Below, in pieces: positions 44,420 through 52,787 of a stretch of DNA of 64,000 bases. Where the stretch lies: NCBI GenBank assembly GCA_965226755.1, contig CBDDDT010000005.1, forward strand, positions 62,001-126,000. Direction: 5' to 3'. A program made the translations under genes and the position numbers. Numbering within the stretch: position 1 is the stretch's first letter; the number at the start of each line of letters is the position of its first letter. The notes below the pieces were generated by a model. It ran no database searches. It was not told the DNA's origin and saw nothing but the letters and a program-made list of their open reading frames with translations. This stretch comes from Bog-113 sp965226755 (GTDB taxonomy: Bacteria; Acidobacteriota; Terriglobia; Bryobacterales; Bryobacteraceae).

Positions 44420-47095
44420 ATGCGACCAGAGCGGTGGTGGGGAATTCTCAGGCTGCGAACCCGGTCACTCCTGAAGCGAAGCCAGGCGGACCAGGAGCTG
44501 GAAAAGGAACTGCGGTTCCATCTGGAACAGCAAGCAATGGAGAACGCGGAGCGCGGGATGGCGGAAGAAGAGGCGCTTTTCGCGGCGCGGCGCGCGCTCG
44601 GCGGAGTGGCGCAAATTCAGGAGGAATGCCGCGATATGAGACGGACCGACGTGATTGGGGACGCGTTGCAGGACATCCGGTACGCGGCGCGGGCGTTGCG
44701 GCGCGCGCCGGGGTTCGCGGCCGTGATCGTGCTCACGATGGCGCTGGCGATAGGGGCGAACAGCGCGATCTTCAGCGTCATTCAAGGCGTGCTTCTGAAG
44801 CCGCTTCCCTACCCCGAGTCGGCGCAGCTGGTGCGATTATTTCTGACCAATCCGACGTTTCCGAAGTTTCCGCTCAATCCGTGGGATTTCACCGACTACC
44901 GGGCGAGAGCGCATTCGTTTGAATCCATGGCGGCTTATACGCATGCAACTCCGCAGCTTTCCGGGCATGGCAGGCCGGTGCGGCTGGAGGCCTTTCAGGT
45001 GACCGCGGGATTGTTCCACGTGCTGGGATTGAAGCCGGCGATGGGGCGGGAGTTTTCGAGGAAAGAGGAATTGCCGGTCGCGCCTCGTTTAGCGGTGGTC
45101 AGCGATCGGCTATGGAGGACGCGCCTGGATGCGCGGCCCGATATCGTGGGGCAAACGATCGTGCTGGACGCGGAGCCCTGGACGGTGATCGGAGTGATGC
45201 CGCCCGGCGTAGCGCACCCAGGCAATGCGTACCATGCAGTGGCGTTCGGAGACAGCGTGGATCTTTGGACTCCGTACGCGTTTGACCAACCGCGGGCGAA
45301 CCGCGGGTCGCATTTCATGGACGCGGTGGGGCGGCTGAACGCGGGAGTGACGCCGTCGCGGGCGCAGGCGGAGTTGAACGCCGTAATGTCCCAAATGGGG
45401 CGGGAGAATGACGGGGATAAGGGTTGGCAGGTGATGGCGAAGCCGCTGCACCAGGAGATTACGGGCGCGAGCCGTCCGATGCTGCTGGTGCTATTCGGAG
45501 CGGTGGGGCTGGTGCTGCTGATCGCGTGCGCGAACGCGGCGAACCTGCTGCTGGCGCGGGCGAGCTCGCGGCAGCGCGAGATCGCGATCCGGGCGGCGCT
45601 CGGCGCCAGGCGGTCGCGGCTCATACGACAGATGCTGACGGAGAGCGTGATGATCGCGCTCGCTGGCGCGGTGCTGGGAAGCGCCGTGGCGGTGGCGGGG
45701 GTGCGAGCGCTGGTGGCGCTGCTGCCGGCGGATTTTCCGCGCGGAGCGGACATCCATGTGAACGGCTACGTGTTTCTGTTCACGCTCGCCGTCGCGCTGG
45801 CGACCGGGTTATTGTTCGGACTGGCGCCGGCGCTGCAGGGCTCGAAGACAGACCTGCGAAGCCCCCTTCACGACGGGAGCCGCAGCACGACGAGCAGCGC
45901 CGGTTCGCTGCGGTTGCGCAATGGCCTGGTGGTGAGCGAAGTGGCGCTGGCGTGCGTGCTGCTGATCGGCGCCGGATTGATGCTGCGAAGTTTCCTGAAC
46001 CTGATGAGGACGGACCCTGGCTTCCGCGCCGAGCATGTGCTGACGGCCAGCATTTCCCTTCCGGGCCAGAATTACAAAAAGGCCGAAGATGTCGGCAGGT
46101 TTGACGGAACACTGCTGAGACGGCTGAACGCGGACGCGGGTGTGCGCGGCGCGGGCGTGGGAAGCGATCTCCCGTGGACGGGTTATGACGAGAATGCGGG
46201 GGGCTTTCACGTGGAAGGGGAGCAGCAGGTGCGGACGGAAGATACGCACGCCCGTTACCACGCCGCGAGTCCCGGATATTTCGAGGCGCTCGGAATTCCC
46301 TTGCTGCAGGGGCGCGGCTTCGACGGACACGACATGAAAGATGGGCCGCAGACGCTGATCATCAATCAAAGCATGGCGCGCCGCTATTGGAGAAATGGGG
46401 ATGCGCTGGGGCGGAGGCTCACGTTCGACGATCACCCCAAGGAGAAGGACTGGATGACGGTCGTCGGAATCGTGGGCGACGTGAAGGATACGCCGGCCAG
46501 CGCGGGAGCGGAACCGGCGTTCTGGTGGCCAATCGAGCAGGCGCCATTTCCGATGCGGGATATGTCAGTGGTAGTGCGGGGCGAAGCGGACGCGGAGCGA
46601 ATGGCGGATCAGGTGCGGGCCGCGGTGGCCTCCGTCGATCCCAATCTGGCGGTCGCCGATCTGAGGCTTATGCAAGACGTGACGGATCGATCCTACTCGA
46701 CTTCGCGATTCACGGTGTTTCTGGTCGGGTTATTTGCGGCGCTGGCGCTTGTGCTTGCCGCGACGGGCACTTATGGAGTGATCGCCTATTCGGTGACGCA
46801 GCGGCGGCATGAGTTCGGCGTACGGATGGCGCTGGGAGCGAAACCGGCCGATGTCGTGGGAGCGGTGTTGCGGCACGGGATGGGGCTTGCGGCTTTCGGC
46901 GTAGCGGCCGGCGTTCTTTGCGGGTTGCTGTTCGGGCGGTTGCTGGGTAGCCTGCTGTATGGAGTGGCCGCGACCGACCTGGCGACGATCGCGGCGGCGT
47001 GCGCGTTGTTGCTGGCCGCGTCGGCGCTGGCGTGTTACTTACCGGCGAAGCGCGCGACCGGCAGCGACCCCATACGTGCTCTGCGGGCGGAGTAA
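44420..47095 (+). CDS. MacB-like ABC permease, PadR-linked ADOP
   Basis: The 891-residue membrane protein has an N-terminal helical segment of about 85 residues (ELEKELRFHLEQQAMENAER, ARRALGGVAQIQEECRD), unique to PadR-associated ADOPs. Two MacB-FtsX halves follow: DIRYAARALRRAPGFAAVIV, SSRQREIAIRAALGARRSRL, RRHEFGVRMALGAKPADVVG and the ending GSDPIRALRAE. No ATPase is encoded nearby. It probably forms an orphan efflux or lipoprotein-release permease, regulated by the adjacent PadR. The GAGGAG Shine-Dalgarno lies 5-10 nt before the ATG. Confidence 0.9.
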   Translation: MRPERWWGILRLRTRSLLKRSQADQELEKELRFHLEQQAMENAERGMAEEEALFAARRALGGVAQIQEECRDMRRTDVIGDALQDIRYAARALRRAPGFAAVIVLTMALAIGANSAIFSVIQGVLLKPLPYPESAQLVRLFLTNPTFPKFPLNPWDFTDYRARAHSFESMAAYTHATPQLSGHGRPVRLEAFQVTAGLFHVLGLKPAMGREFSRKEELPVAPRLAVVSDRLWRTRLDARPDIVGQTIVLDAEPWTVIGVMPPGVAHPGNAYHAVAFGDSVDLWTPYAFDQPRANRGSHFMDAVGRLNAGVTPSRAQAELNAVMSQMGRENDGDKGWQVMAKPLHQEITGASRPMLLVLFGAVGLVLLIACANAANLLLARASSRQREIAIRAALGARRSRLIRQMLTESVMIALAGAVLGSAVAVAGVRALVALLPADFPRGADIHVNGYVFLFTLAVALATGLLFGLAPALQGSKTDLRSPLHDGSRSTTSSAGSLRLRNGLVVSEVALACVLLIGAGLMLRSFLNLMRTDPGFRAEHVLTASISLPGQNYKKAEDVGRFDGTLLRRLNADAGVRGAGVGSDLPWTGYDENAGGFHVEGEQQVRTEDTHARYHAASPGYFEALGIPLLQGRGFDGHDMKDGPQTLIINQSMARRYWRNGDALGRRLTFDDHPKEKDWMTVVGIVGDVKDTPASAGAEPAFWWPIEQAPFPMRDMSVVVRGEADAERMADQVRAAVASVDPNLAVADLRLMQDVTDRSYSTSRFTVFLVGLFAALALVLAATGTYGVIAYSVTQRRHEFGVRMALGAKPADVVGAVLRHGMGLAAFGVAAGVLCGLLFGRLLGSLLYGVAATDLATIAAACALLLAASALACYLPAKRATGSDPIRALRAE

Positions 47096-47096
47096 G

Positions 47097-47606
47097 CTAC
47101 GGACGTATAGGCGTGGCGGTGAGCTCCACTTGCAGTTTGTGATCCGACGTGACGTCATCGGAGGAAAAGATCTGCGTGGGCTTTCGAAGCGGGACGATGA
47201 CGCTGGAATCCCACTTGTTCTGGCGCACGACGGGGGGGTGGCCAGCCGAATCGGCGCTGCCCGGCACGGCGCTGCTCACCTCCGCGACAACCGTGAGAGA
47301 GAGATCGCTGCCGACTTCCTGCATCTGGCGGCAATCGATGCTGACGCCCACGTCCATGTAACTGCCCTGCATAGGGATCTTGCTTCCGGTGCGCATGGAC
47401 AGAGTGCGGTTGTGGGGATCCGTCGCGGATACGAGCGAGTAAGAACGGCTGTTGACGATGTGCGTCCCATCCACTTCCCGGATCAGAAAGTCGAGACGAT
47501 AGAAGCGGGGCGGCGCCGTATCGGGCTGCTCGGCGTGCGCCTGCAGAGTCGCGGCGGCGAGTATGAAGGCGAAGAGAATGGCGCGGGGTGTAGTCTGTGA
47601 TCGCAT
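47097..47606 (-). CDS. Secreted protein of unknown function, downstream of an ECF sigma operon
   Basis: The 169-residue protein has a signal peptide (about 1-25, ending AHA). The mature part is beta-rich: RFYRLDFLIREVDGTHIVNS, YMDVGVSIDCRQMQEVGSDL and LSLTVVAEVSSA, with RKPTQIFSSDDVTSD near the end. A single domain of about 140 residues recurs in acidobacterial ECF operons, but it has no name I can support. It starts 15 nt after the anti-sigma frame ends, so it is probably the third gene of that operon. Confidence 0.6.
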   Translation of the reverse strand: MRSQTTPRAILFAFILAAATLQAHAEQPDTAPPRFYRLDFLIREVDGTHIVNSRSYSLVSATDPHNRTLSMRTGSKIPMQGSYMDVGVSIDCRQMQEVGSDLSLTVVAEVSSAVPGSADSAGHPPVVRQNKWDSSVIVPLRKPTQIFSSDDVTSDHKLQVELTATPIRP

Positions 47607-47621
47607 GTAAGGTTCCTTGTT

Positions 47622-48135
47622 TCAGTTGCCGCTTTCGAGCGGTTGTATTTTGATTTCGTCGATCTGAAGAGGTTCGGGCGGGGTCAGGTCCTGAAAGGGA
47701 TCAGGGTGCGCCGCGGCGAACGCCATGAACCTGCGCTCTTCGGGCGTGATGGGCAGAGGCGTTGGAAAGATCGGCTTGTTTTGCCGCGGGCGCCTGGCCT
47801 TGAAGACGGAATGGACGGGCCGCGCAGCCGGGAGCTCCGTGATTGGCGGAGTGACGGGCAGACTCGGGCGCAAGCGCGCTAGAGTTGGCGCGGGCGTGGA
47901 CTCCTGGCGCAGGCGAGGAAGCGCGACCAGCAGCGCCACGAGGAGCGCCACGGCCACAAATGCCGCGCTCCATGGCGCGAGAATCATCCAGCGACGCCGG
48001 GGCGCGTCGGCGATGACGCGGGTTCGGGCGATGATTCTCGCCTCCAGCCCCGGCGCGCGGCGGGTGCGCCGCATAGCTCTTCAAAGCCTGATCCAGCATG
48101 GAATCGAGTTCGTCGTCGGGCCTGTTATTTATCAC
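47622..48135 (-). pseudogene. Anti-sigma-like membrane protein, frame interrupted at a GGGG run
   Basis: The GTG at 48135 opens MINNRPDDELDSMLDQALKS followed by YAAHPPRA, then drifts off frame. The other frame continues GLEARIIARTRVIAD, a membrane helix (WSAAFVAVALLVALLVAL) and a Pro-rich periplasmic tail with ITPEERRFMAFAAAHPDPF. Removing one G from the GGGG run near 48057 joins them into a single protein of about 170 residues. It has the 'D..LD.aL..Y...P..GLE.RI' start common to acidobacterial anti-sigma-like proteins. Its start overlaps the sigma stop by 11 nt. The shift may be an assembly error. Confidence 0.7.
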
Positions 48136-48643
48136 AGCGGCGGCTCTCCAAGTGGGATAAACGTTCTTTCAGAAGCTGTCGGGCGCGCATCAGACGGGTG
48201 CGGACCGTGCCTTCCGGAATCCCCAGGGTGCGGGCGATTTCGCGCGAGTTCATGCCATCCACGCTCGATAGCGCAAGCGGCTGGCGCAGCGGTTCGGGCA
48301 GCGCATCGACCAGGCGGTGCACGGCTCGTGTCCAATCTCCGGAGATGGCGCGGTCTTCGGGACTTGCGTCGCTCGTTGGGGGCTCGACGTCCAAGGTCTC
48401 TGAGGGCTTGGCCGAACGTTTGTCGACGGCGAGGCGCCACGTCGCGCGGGAAAGGAAAGCGCGTTCGCTGTCGATCGATTCCCATGCGCCGGTGCGGTAA
48501 AGCTTGAAGAACATTTCCTGGACCACGTCTTCGGCGTCGGAGGCATTGCGCAGGACTGCATAAGCCACGGTGAACGCGTAACGCGCCTGGCGGTGGACCA
48601 GGTCGTTGAATCGGTCGTCGGGCGATGCCGGATTTGCTTGCAT
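48125..48643 (-). CDS. ECF RNA polymerase sigma factor (second)
   Basis: The 172-residue protein has region 2 (RQARYAFTVAYAVLRNASDA, EDVVQEMFFKLYRTG, FLSRATWRLAVDKR). Region 4 is LPEPLRQPLALSSVDGMNSR with EIARTLGIPEGTVRTRLMRA. It is followed by an overlapping anti-sigma-like gene and a secreted protein, forming an envelope-response operon. It lies 83 bp after the ku gene in the same direction, probably with its own promoter. Confidence 0.9.
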   Translation of the reverse strand: MQANPASPDDRFNDLVHRQARYAFTVAYAVLRNASDAEDVVQEMFFKLYRTGAWESIDSERAFLSRATWRLAVDKRSAKPSETLDVEPPTSDASPEDRAISGDWTRAVHRLVDALPEPLRQPLALSSVDGMNSREIARTLGIPEGTVRTRLMRARQLLKERLSHLESRRCDK

Positions 48644-48726
48644 TGACGCACAGTCATCAGGACAGACCGGCGCAGGGCGGGAAGTGTTCAGTAATTTTTC
48701 AGATGCAAAGCATCAGGTGCAAACCG

Positions 48727-49665
48727 TTAGGACGCGCGACGGCGCTTCGACGTCTCTTTCGCAGCGGGTTTGCGGATTTGCTCAAGGCTCTTGCGCAGCG
48801 CGTCCATGATATCGAGGACCGGAGGTTTCGCAGGGGGCTTGGATGCCGGCGCGGGCGCGGCGGATTGGGCGCGCTGTTCGATTAAAGTTTTGAGGCGCTG
48901 CTCGTATTGATCGACAAGCTCTTCCGGGTTGAACTTCGCGGAAAGGGCTTTAATGAAGGCGTCGGCCATCTTCAACTCGCTGGCGGTGGCCAGTTGTGGG
49001 TCCGTCGCGTGCTGGTCTTCCAAATGCACCTCGTTACGGTAGAAAAGCGTTTCCAGAATCAGCCCTTTCACGCCGGTGCGGATCACAACGTTGTGCTCGC
49101 GCCCGTGCATCGCCATTTTCCCGAGAGCCGCTAAGCCGGTGTGCTGGAGCGAACCGAAGAGAACGGCGTAAGGTTTCTCCCCAGCCGGCTGCGGAACAAC
49201 GTAGTACGAGGCATCGAAGTAAAGCGGGTCGACCTCTTCGAGGTGGATGAAGGACGCGATCTCGACCGCGGTGGACGTTTCCGGCTTGAGCGCTTTCATC
49301 TCCTGGCGCTGGAACGTGACGTAGCGGTTGGGTTCGACCTCGTAACCTTTGAGGATGTCGGACGGCTGGACGGCGGTAGGGAACGGCGCACTGTCGTTCT
49401 CTCGCGTCACCATTTCTTGAGTCACCACCGCGGTGGTGCGAACGCGCTGAACGGGAGCGTCGCCGCTGGCTTCCGCGGCACGCTCGATATCGGGCTCTGG
49501 CTCGGCATCCGGTTCCGCGGAGCGCTGCCGCCGCTCGGCGCTGGCGGGATCGGGGCGGTAGACATGGTGAAACTGAATGCGCTCGCGGCGCGCGGCTCGG
49601 ACCAGACGGACTGGAATCGAGACGAGTCCAAATGCGATGTTGCCCCTCCAGACCGTAGACGCCAT
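48727..49665 (-). CDS. ku: Ku protein (non-homologous end joining)
   Basis: The 312-residue bacterial Ku homodimer subunit binds DNA double-strand ends and recruits LigD. The beta-barrel core begins WRGNIAFGLVSIPVRLVRAA. It continues with FQRQEMKALKPETSTAVEIA, FIHLEEVDPLYFDASYYVVP and MKMADAFIKAL-type helices near residue 230, then FNPEELVDQYEQRLKTLIE. A Pro/Ala- and Lys/Arg-rich tail (KPAAKETSKRRRAS) is typical and may bind DNA. It starts 3 nt after the GH13 stop, so it looks like the last gene of the maltodextrin operon. No ligD is in the window. Confidence 0.92.
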   Translation of the reverse strand: MASTVWRGNIAFGLVSIPVRLVRAARRERIQFHHVYRPDPASAERRQRSAEPDAEPEPDIERAAEASGDAPVQRVRTTAVVTQEMVTRENDSAPFPTAVQPSDILKGYEVEPNRYVTFQRQEMKALKPETSTAVEIASFIHLEEVDPLYFDASYYVVPQPAGEKPYAVLFGSLQHTGLAALGKMAMHGREHNVVIRTGVKGLILETLFYRNEVHLEDQHATDPQLATASELKMADAFIKALSAKFNPEELVDQYEQRLKTLIEQRAQSAAPAPASKPPAKPPVLDIMDALRKSLEQIRKPAAKETSKRRRAS

Positions 49666-49668
49666 TGT

Positions 49669-51441
49669 TTAATGCGGAGCAACTCCGCTTCCATTTTCCG
49701 CAATTATGCTGATGCGGGCACTGTGGGGCGGTATCTCGTCGCCGTATTTGCCGGTTCCTAGTACTGTTCGCAGTTGCTTGCCGCCGGTGTCGCAGGCGAT
49801 GGATGCGGGCTGGTCGGCGTTGTTGATTTCGATGTAGGCCGCGTTACCACGCGTGTAAACCCACTGCTGCTCGGTGGTGCAGAGATCCCAAGTCTCCGGG
49901 TTGTAAAGCGCGGGCGTTGAGGCGCGTAGCTTCAGCAGGCTGTGCACGTACTGCCAGATGGCATCCTGTGCTGAGGTGCGTCCGGCTTTTGAAAACGCCG
50001 CTTGCGGGAAGTCGCGACGGTTGTCGGGATCGCCGCCGCCGCGCATGCCGATCTCGTCGCCGTAGTAGATCATCGGGATGCCGCGAGAGGTGAGCAGCCA
50101 CGTGAATGCCAGCTTCAATTTGTCGGCGGTTGCGCCTTCTTCGTTCATGAAGCGCGCGACGTCATGGTTGCCGATAAACGTGCCGAGCATGTCGGCGCGC
50201 TTGTAGAGCCCGTCATGGGCCCGCATTCCGGCCAGTTCGCGCACGCTTTTGCCCTTGATGAAGACGTCGCGCAGTTTGAAGTAATCGGGGAAATCGAAGA
50301 CTGTCAGCAAGTCCGTCTGGAAGTGGGATGTGATGGCTGGGTCGGCATCGAAGACTTCGCCGACAACGGAGACGTCTGGGTAGTCGAGGGCGATGTTATC
50401 GCTCCAGGCGTTCCAAAATGGTTGAGGAACGTAAGGGAGCGTGTCCATGCGGATGCCGTCGAGACCGGTTGTGCCGATCCACCACATGGTGTTTTGCATG
50501 AGGTAAATGGCGCAGTCCGGATCACTCTGATTTAGGTCCGGCAGAATGTCAGCGAACCAGCCGTTCAAGGTCTGTTTCTGAAGCTCGCTGGTCGCGCCGG
50601 GGTCGAGCAGCGGCCAGAGTTGCCACGTCTCGGTGATGTGGTGCGCGGGGGTTCCGTTGAACCATGTGGGGGTCGGCGGATTGTTGACCCACGGATGATA
50701 GGGACCGGTGTGGTTGGCGACTTCGTCCTGGATCACTTTGATGCCGATGGCGTGAGCGGCGTCCACCAGTGCGCGTAGGTCCTGGAGTGTGCCGAAGTGT
50801 TCCTCGACGCCGTAGAAATCGGTGGCGCCGTAGCCGTGGTAGTCGGTAATAGGCTCGCCGTCGGGAGTTTCGCGGTGGTTCAGGTGGTTGACGTTGTCGT
50901 ACCAGGGTGTCAGCCAGATGGCGGTGACGCCAAGGTCTTTGAGATAGGGAAGGTGGTCGCGGATGCCCTTGAAGTCGCCGCCGTGGTAGTAGCGGGATTT
51001 TGCGGGATCGAAGAGGCCGCGGGAAATGGCGGGATCGTCGTTCGACGGGTCGCCGTTCGAGAAGCGATCTGGCATGATCAGGTACAGGGTGTCGCTCGGC
51101 CCAAAGCCTGCGAACCGTCCTGTGTGCGGAAGAGGTTCTTTGAGTTCGAACGGTGCGAGGGCGGTTCCCTGCGCGGTGCGGATGGTGATCGGGTAAGAGC
51201 CGGCGGATCGGGGCAGGTCTTTGAAGTAAGCGATGAGGTAGGTTCCGTTGGCGCTGATTGTGGCGTGGTCCAGGCCGAGCCTGCTTGTTAGCTTCGCGCC
51301 AGTCAGATTGGCGCCGTAGATCAGCACCTGCAAGCCATTCCATTTGGAGCCCGTCCACCAATTCGGCGGTTCAACTTTAGTGATGGCGGGCTGGGCGAGC
51401 GCGGCGGCCGCGCAGCCGAGCAGCAAAAACGCGAGTTTCAC
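49669..51441 (-). CDS. GH13 alpha-amylase/cyclomaltodextrinase-type enzyme, secreted
   Basis: The 590-residue protein starts at GTG 51441, overlapping the MFS stop. A signal peptide is at about 1-16. A cyclomaltodextrinase N-terminal domain (ITKVEPPNWWTG) precedes the GH13 barrel. The four conserved regions are visible: DEVANHTG, nucleophile Asp in GLDGIRMDTLPYVP, acid/base Glu in VSVVGEVFDADP and FIGNHDVARF. A C-terminal beta-domain is at the end. It hydrolyses alpha-1,4-glucan or cyclodextrin to short oligosaccharides in the periplasm. Its neighbours supply uptake (MFS) and cytoplasmic disproportionation (GH77). Ku follows after 3 nt. Confidence 0.9.
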   Translation of the reverse strand: MKLAFLLLGCAAAALAQPAITKVEPPNWWTGSKWNGLQVLIYGANLTGAKLTSRLGLDHATISANGTYLIAYFKDLPRSAGSYPITIRTAQGTALAPFELKEPLPHTGRFAGFGPSDTLYLIMPDRFSNGDPSNDDPAISRGLFDPAKSRYYHGGDFKGIRDHLPYLKDLGVTAIWLTPWYDNVNHLNHRETPDGEPITDYHGYGATDFYGVEEHFGTLQDLRALVDAAHAIGIKVIQDEVANHTGPYHPWVNNPPTPTWFNGTPAHHITETWQLWPLLDPGATSELQKQTLNGWFADILPDLNQSDPDCAIYLMQNTMWWIGTTGLDGIRMDTLPYVPQPFWNAWSDNIALDYPDVSVVGEVFDADPAITSHFQTDLLTVFDFPDYFKLRDVFIKGKSVRELAGMRAHDGLYKRADMLGTFIGNHDVARFMNEEGATADKLKLAFTWLLTSRGIPMIYYGDEIGMRGGGDPDNRRDFPQAAFSKAGRTSAQDAIWQYVHSLLKLRASTPALYNPETWDLCTTEQQWVYTRGNAAYIEINNADQPASIACDTGGKQLRTVLGTGKYGDEIPPHSARISIIAENGSGVAPH

Positions 51442-52787
51442 GCGGGGATGCCTGTCGCCACGACGGGCGCTTCGCGGCTCTCGATGCCGGGCGATTCGCG
51501 GACGAACAGCATCAGCGCGGCGGCCAGCGCGAGAAAGCATCCGCCGGCGAACACGGCGACCACCCGGTTGTTCCCCAGCAGATGGGACATCACCCATCCG
51601 AAGAACAGCGCCGAGCAGATCTCCGGAAGCACGATGAACATGTTGAAGATGCCCATATAGACGCCGGTCTTAGCGGGAGGGATGGCGCCCGCCAGAATGG
51701 CGTAGGGCATCGACAGGATGCTGGACCAGGCGATGCCGACGCCGAGCATCGAAAACAGCAGCAGGTAAGGATCGCGGATGAACATCACGGAGGCAAGCCC
51801 GGCGGCGCCCGCCAGAAGCGAAAGAATATGCGTGAGGCGCGGGCCGATGCGTTGGGCGATGCCCGGCAGAACGATGGCGTAGACGAAGGTGACGACCGAG
51901 TAGAAGGAGAAGCAGATGCCGCCCCATTCGATGCCTTCGGTGTAACGCGCCGACTGCGGGTTATCGGCGCCGAAGACGTTGTGGGCGACGGCGACCGCGA
52001 AGTATTGCCACATCCAGAACAGGCCCAGCCAAGTGCAGAACTGCACCAGCGCCAGCTGCTTCATGGTGCGCGGCATATGCTGGAGCGCCTGCAGAACTTC
52101 GCTGACCATGCTGCCGGAGCGGACCGGGGCCGCGTCCCCGGCGGGCGGGTACTCCTTGGTCGTGAAGACGGTCCAGAGGACGGCGCCGAGGAAAGCCGCC
52201 GCGCCGATCCAGAACGAGAACCGGACGGAGAAAGGAATGGCCTGCCCCGCCGAGGTTTCCCGGCTTACGTGGAAGAGATGGGACAGCGTCCACGGAAGCG
52301 CGGAGGCGATGCTGGCCCCGATTCCAATCATGAGGCTTTGCATGGCGAACCCGCGGGTATGCTGAGCCTCGGGAAGCATGTCCGCCACGAACGCGCGGAA
52401 CGGCTCCATGCTGATGTTGATTGACGCGTCCAGGACCCAAAGGAGCCCGGCCGCCATCCACAAGACCGAACTGGTCGGCATCAGGATGAGCGCGAGGGAA
52501 CTGAGGATTGCGCCCGTGAGAAAGTACGGGCGGCGGCGGCCCAAGCGGTTCCAGGTGTGGTCGCTCATGTGGCCGATGATCGGTTGAATCAGCAACCCCG
52601 TGAGCGGGGCGGCGAGCCAGAGAATCGGGATCTGATCGGGTTTGGCGCCGAGATATTCGTAAATGGCGCTCATATTCGACATCTGGAGATTCCAGCCGAA
52701 CTGGATGCCCAGGAAGCCGAAACTCATGTTCCAGATCTGCCAGAAGTTGAGCCGGGGTTTTTCGAACTGTTTCTCGAAGGTTTTCAT
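51438..52787 (-). CDS. MFS sugar transporter (maltose/maltodextrin type)
   Basis: The 449-residue inner-membrane protein has about 12 helices. The N-terminal WQIWNMSFGFLGIQFGWNLQ, then PLTGLLIQPIIGHMSDHTWN and RLGRRRPYF, identify the SLC45-like sucrose/maltose MFS group common in Bacteroidetes, Caulobacter and Acidobacteria. It takes up maltose or maltodextrin across the inner membrane by proton symport. Overlaps with the genes on both sides (ATGA with malQ, GTGA with the GH13 gene) show tight translational coupling. Confidence 0.9.
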   Translation of the reverse strand: MKTFEKQFEKPRLNFWQIWNMSFGFLGIQFGWNLQMSNMSAIYEYLGAKPDQIPILWLAAPLTGLLIQPIIGHMSDHTWNRLGRRRPYFLTGAILSSLALILMPTSSVLWMAAGLLWVLDASINISMEPFRAFVADMLPEAQHTRGFAMQSLMIGIGASIASALPWTLSHLFHVSRETSAGQAIPFSVRFSFWIGAAAFLGAVLWTVFTTKEYPPAGDAAPVRSGSMVSEVLQALQHMPRTMKQLALVQFCTWLGLFWMWQYFAVAVAHNVFGADNPQSARYTEGIEWGGICFSFYSVVTFVYAIVLPGIAQRIGPRLTHILSLLAGAAGLASVMFIRDPYLLLFSMLGVGIAWSSILSMPYAILAGAIPPAKTGVYMGIFNMFIVLPEICSALFFGWVMSHLLGNNRVVAVFAGGCFLALAAALMLFVRESPGIESREAPVVATGIPA

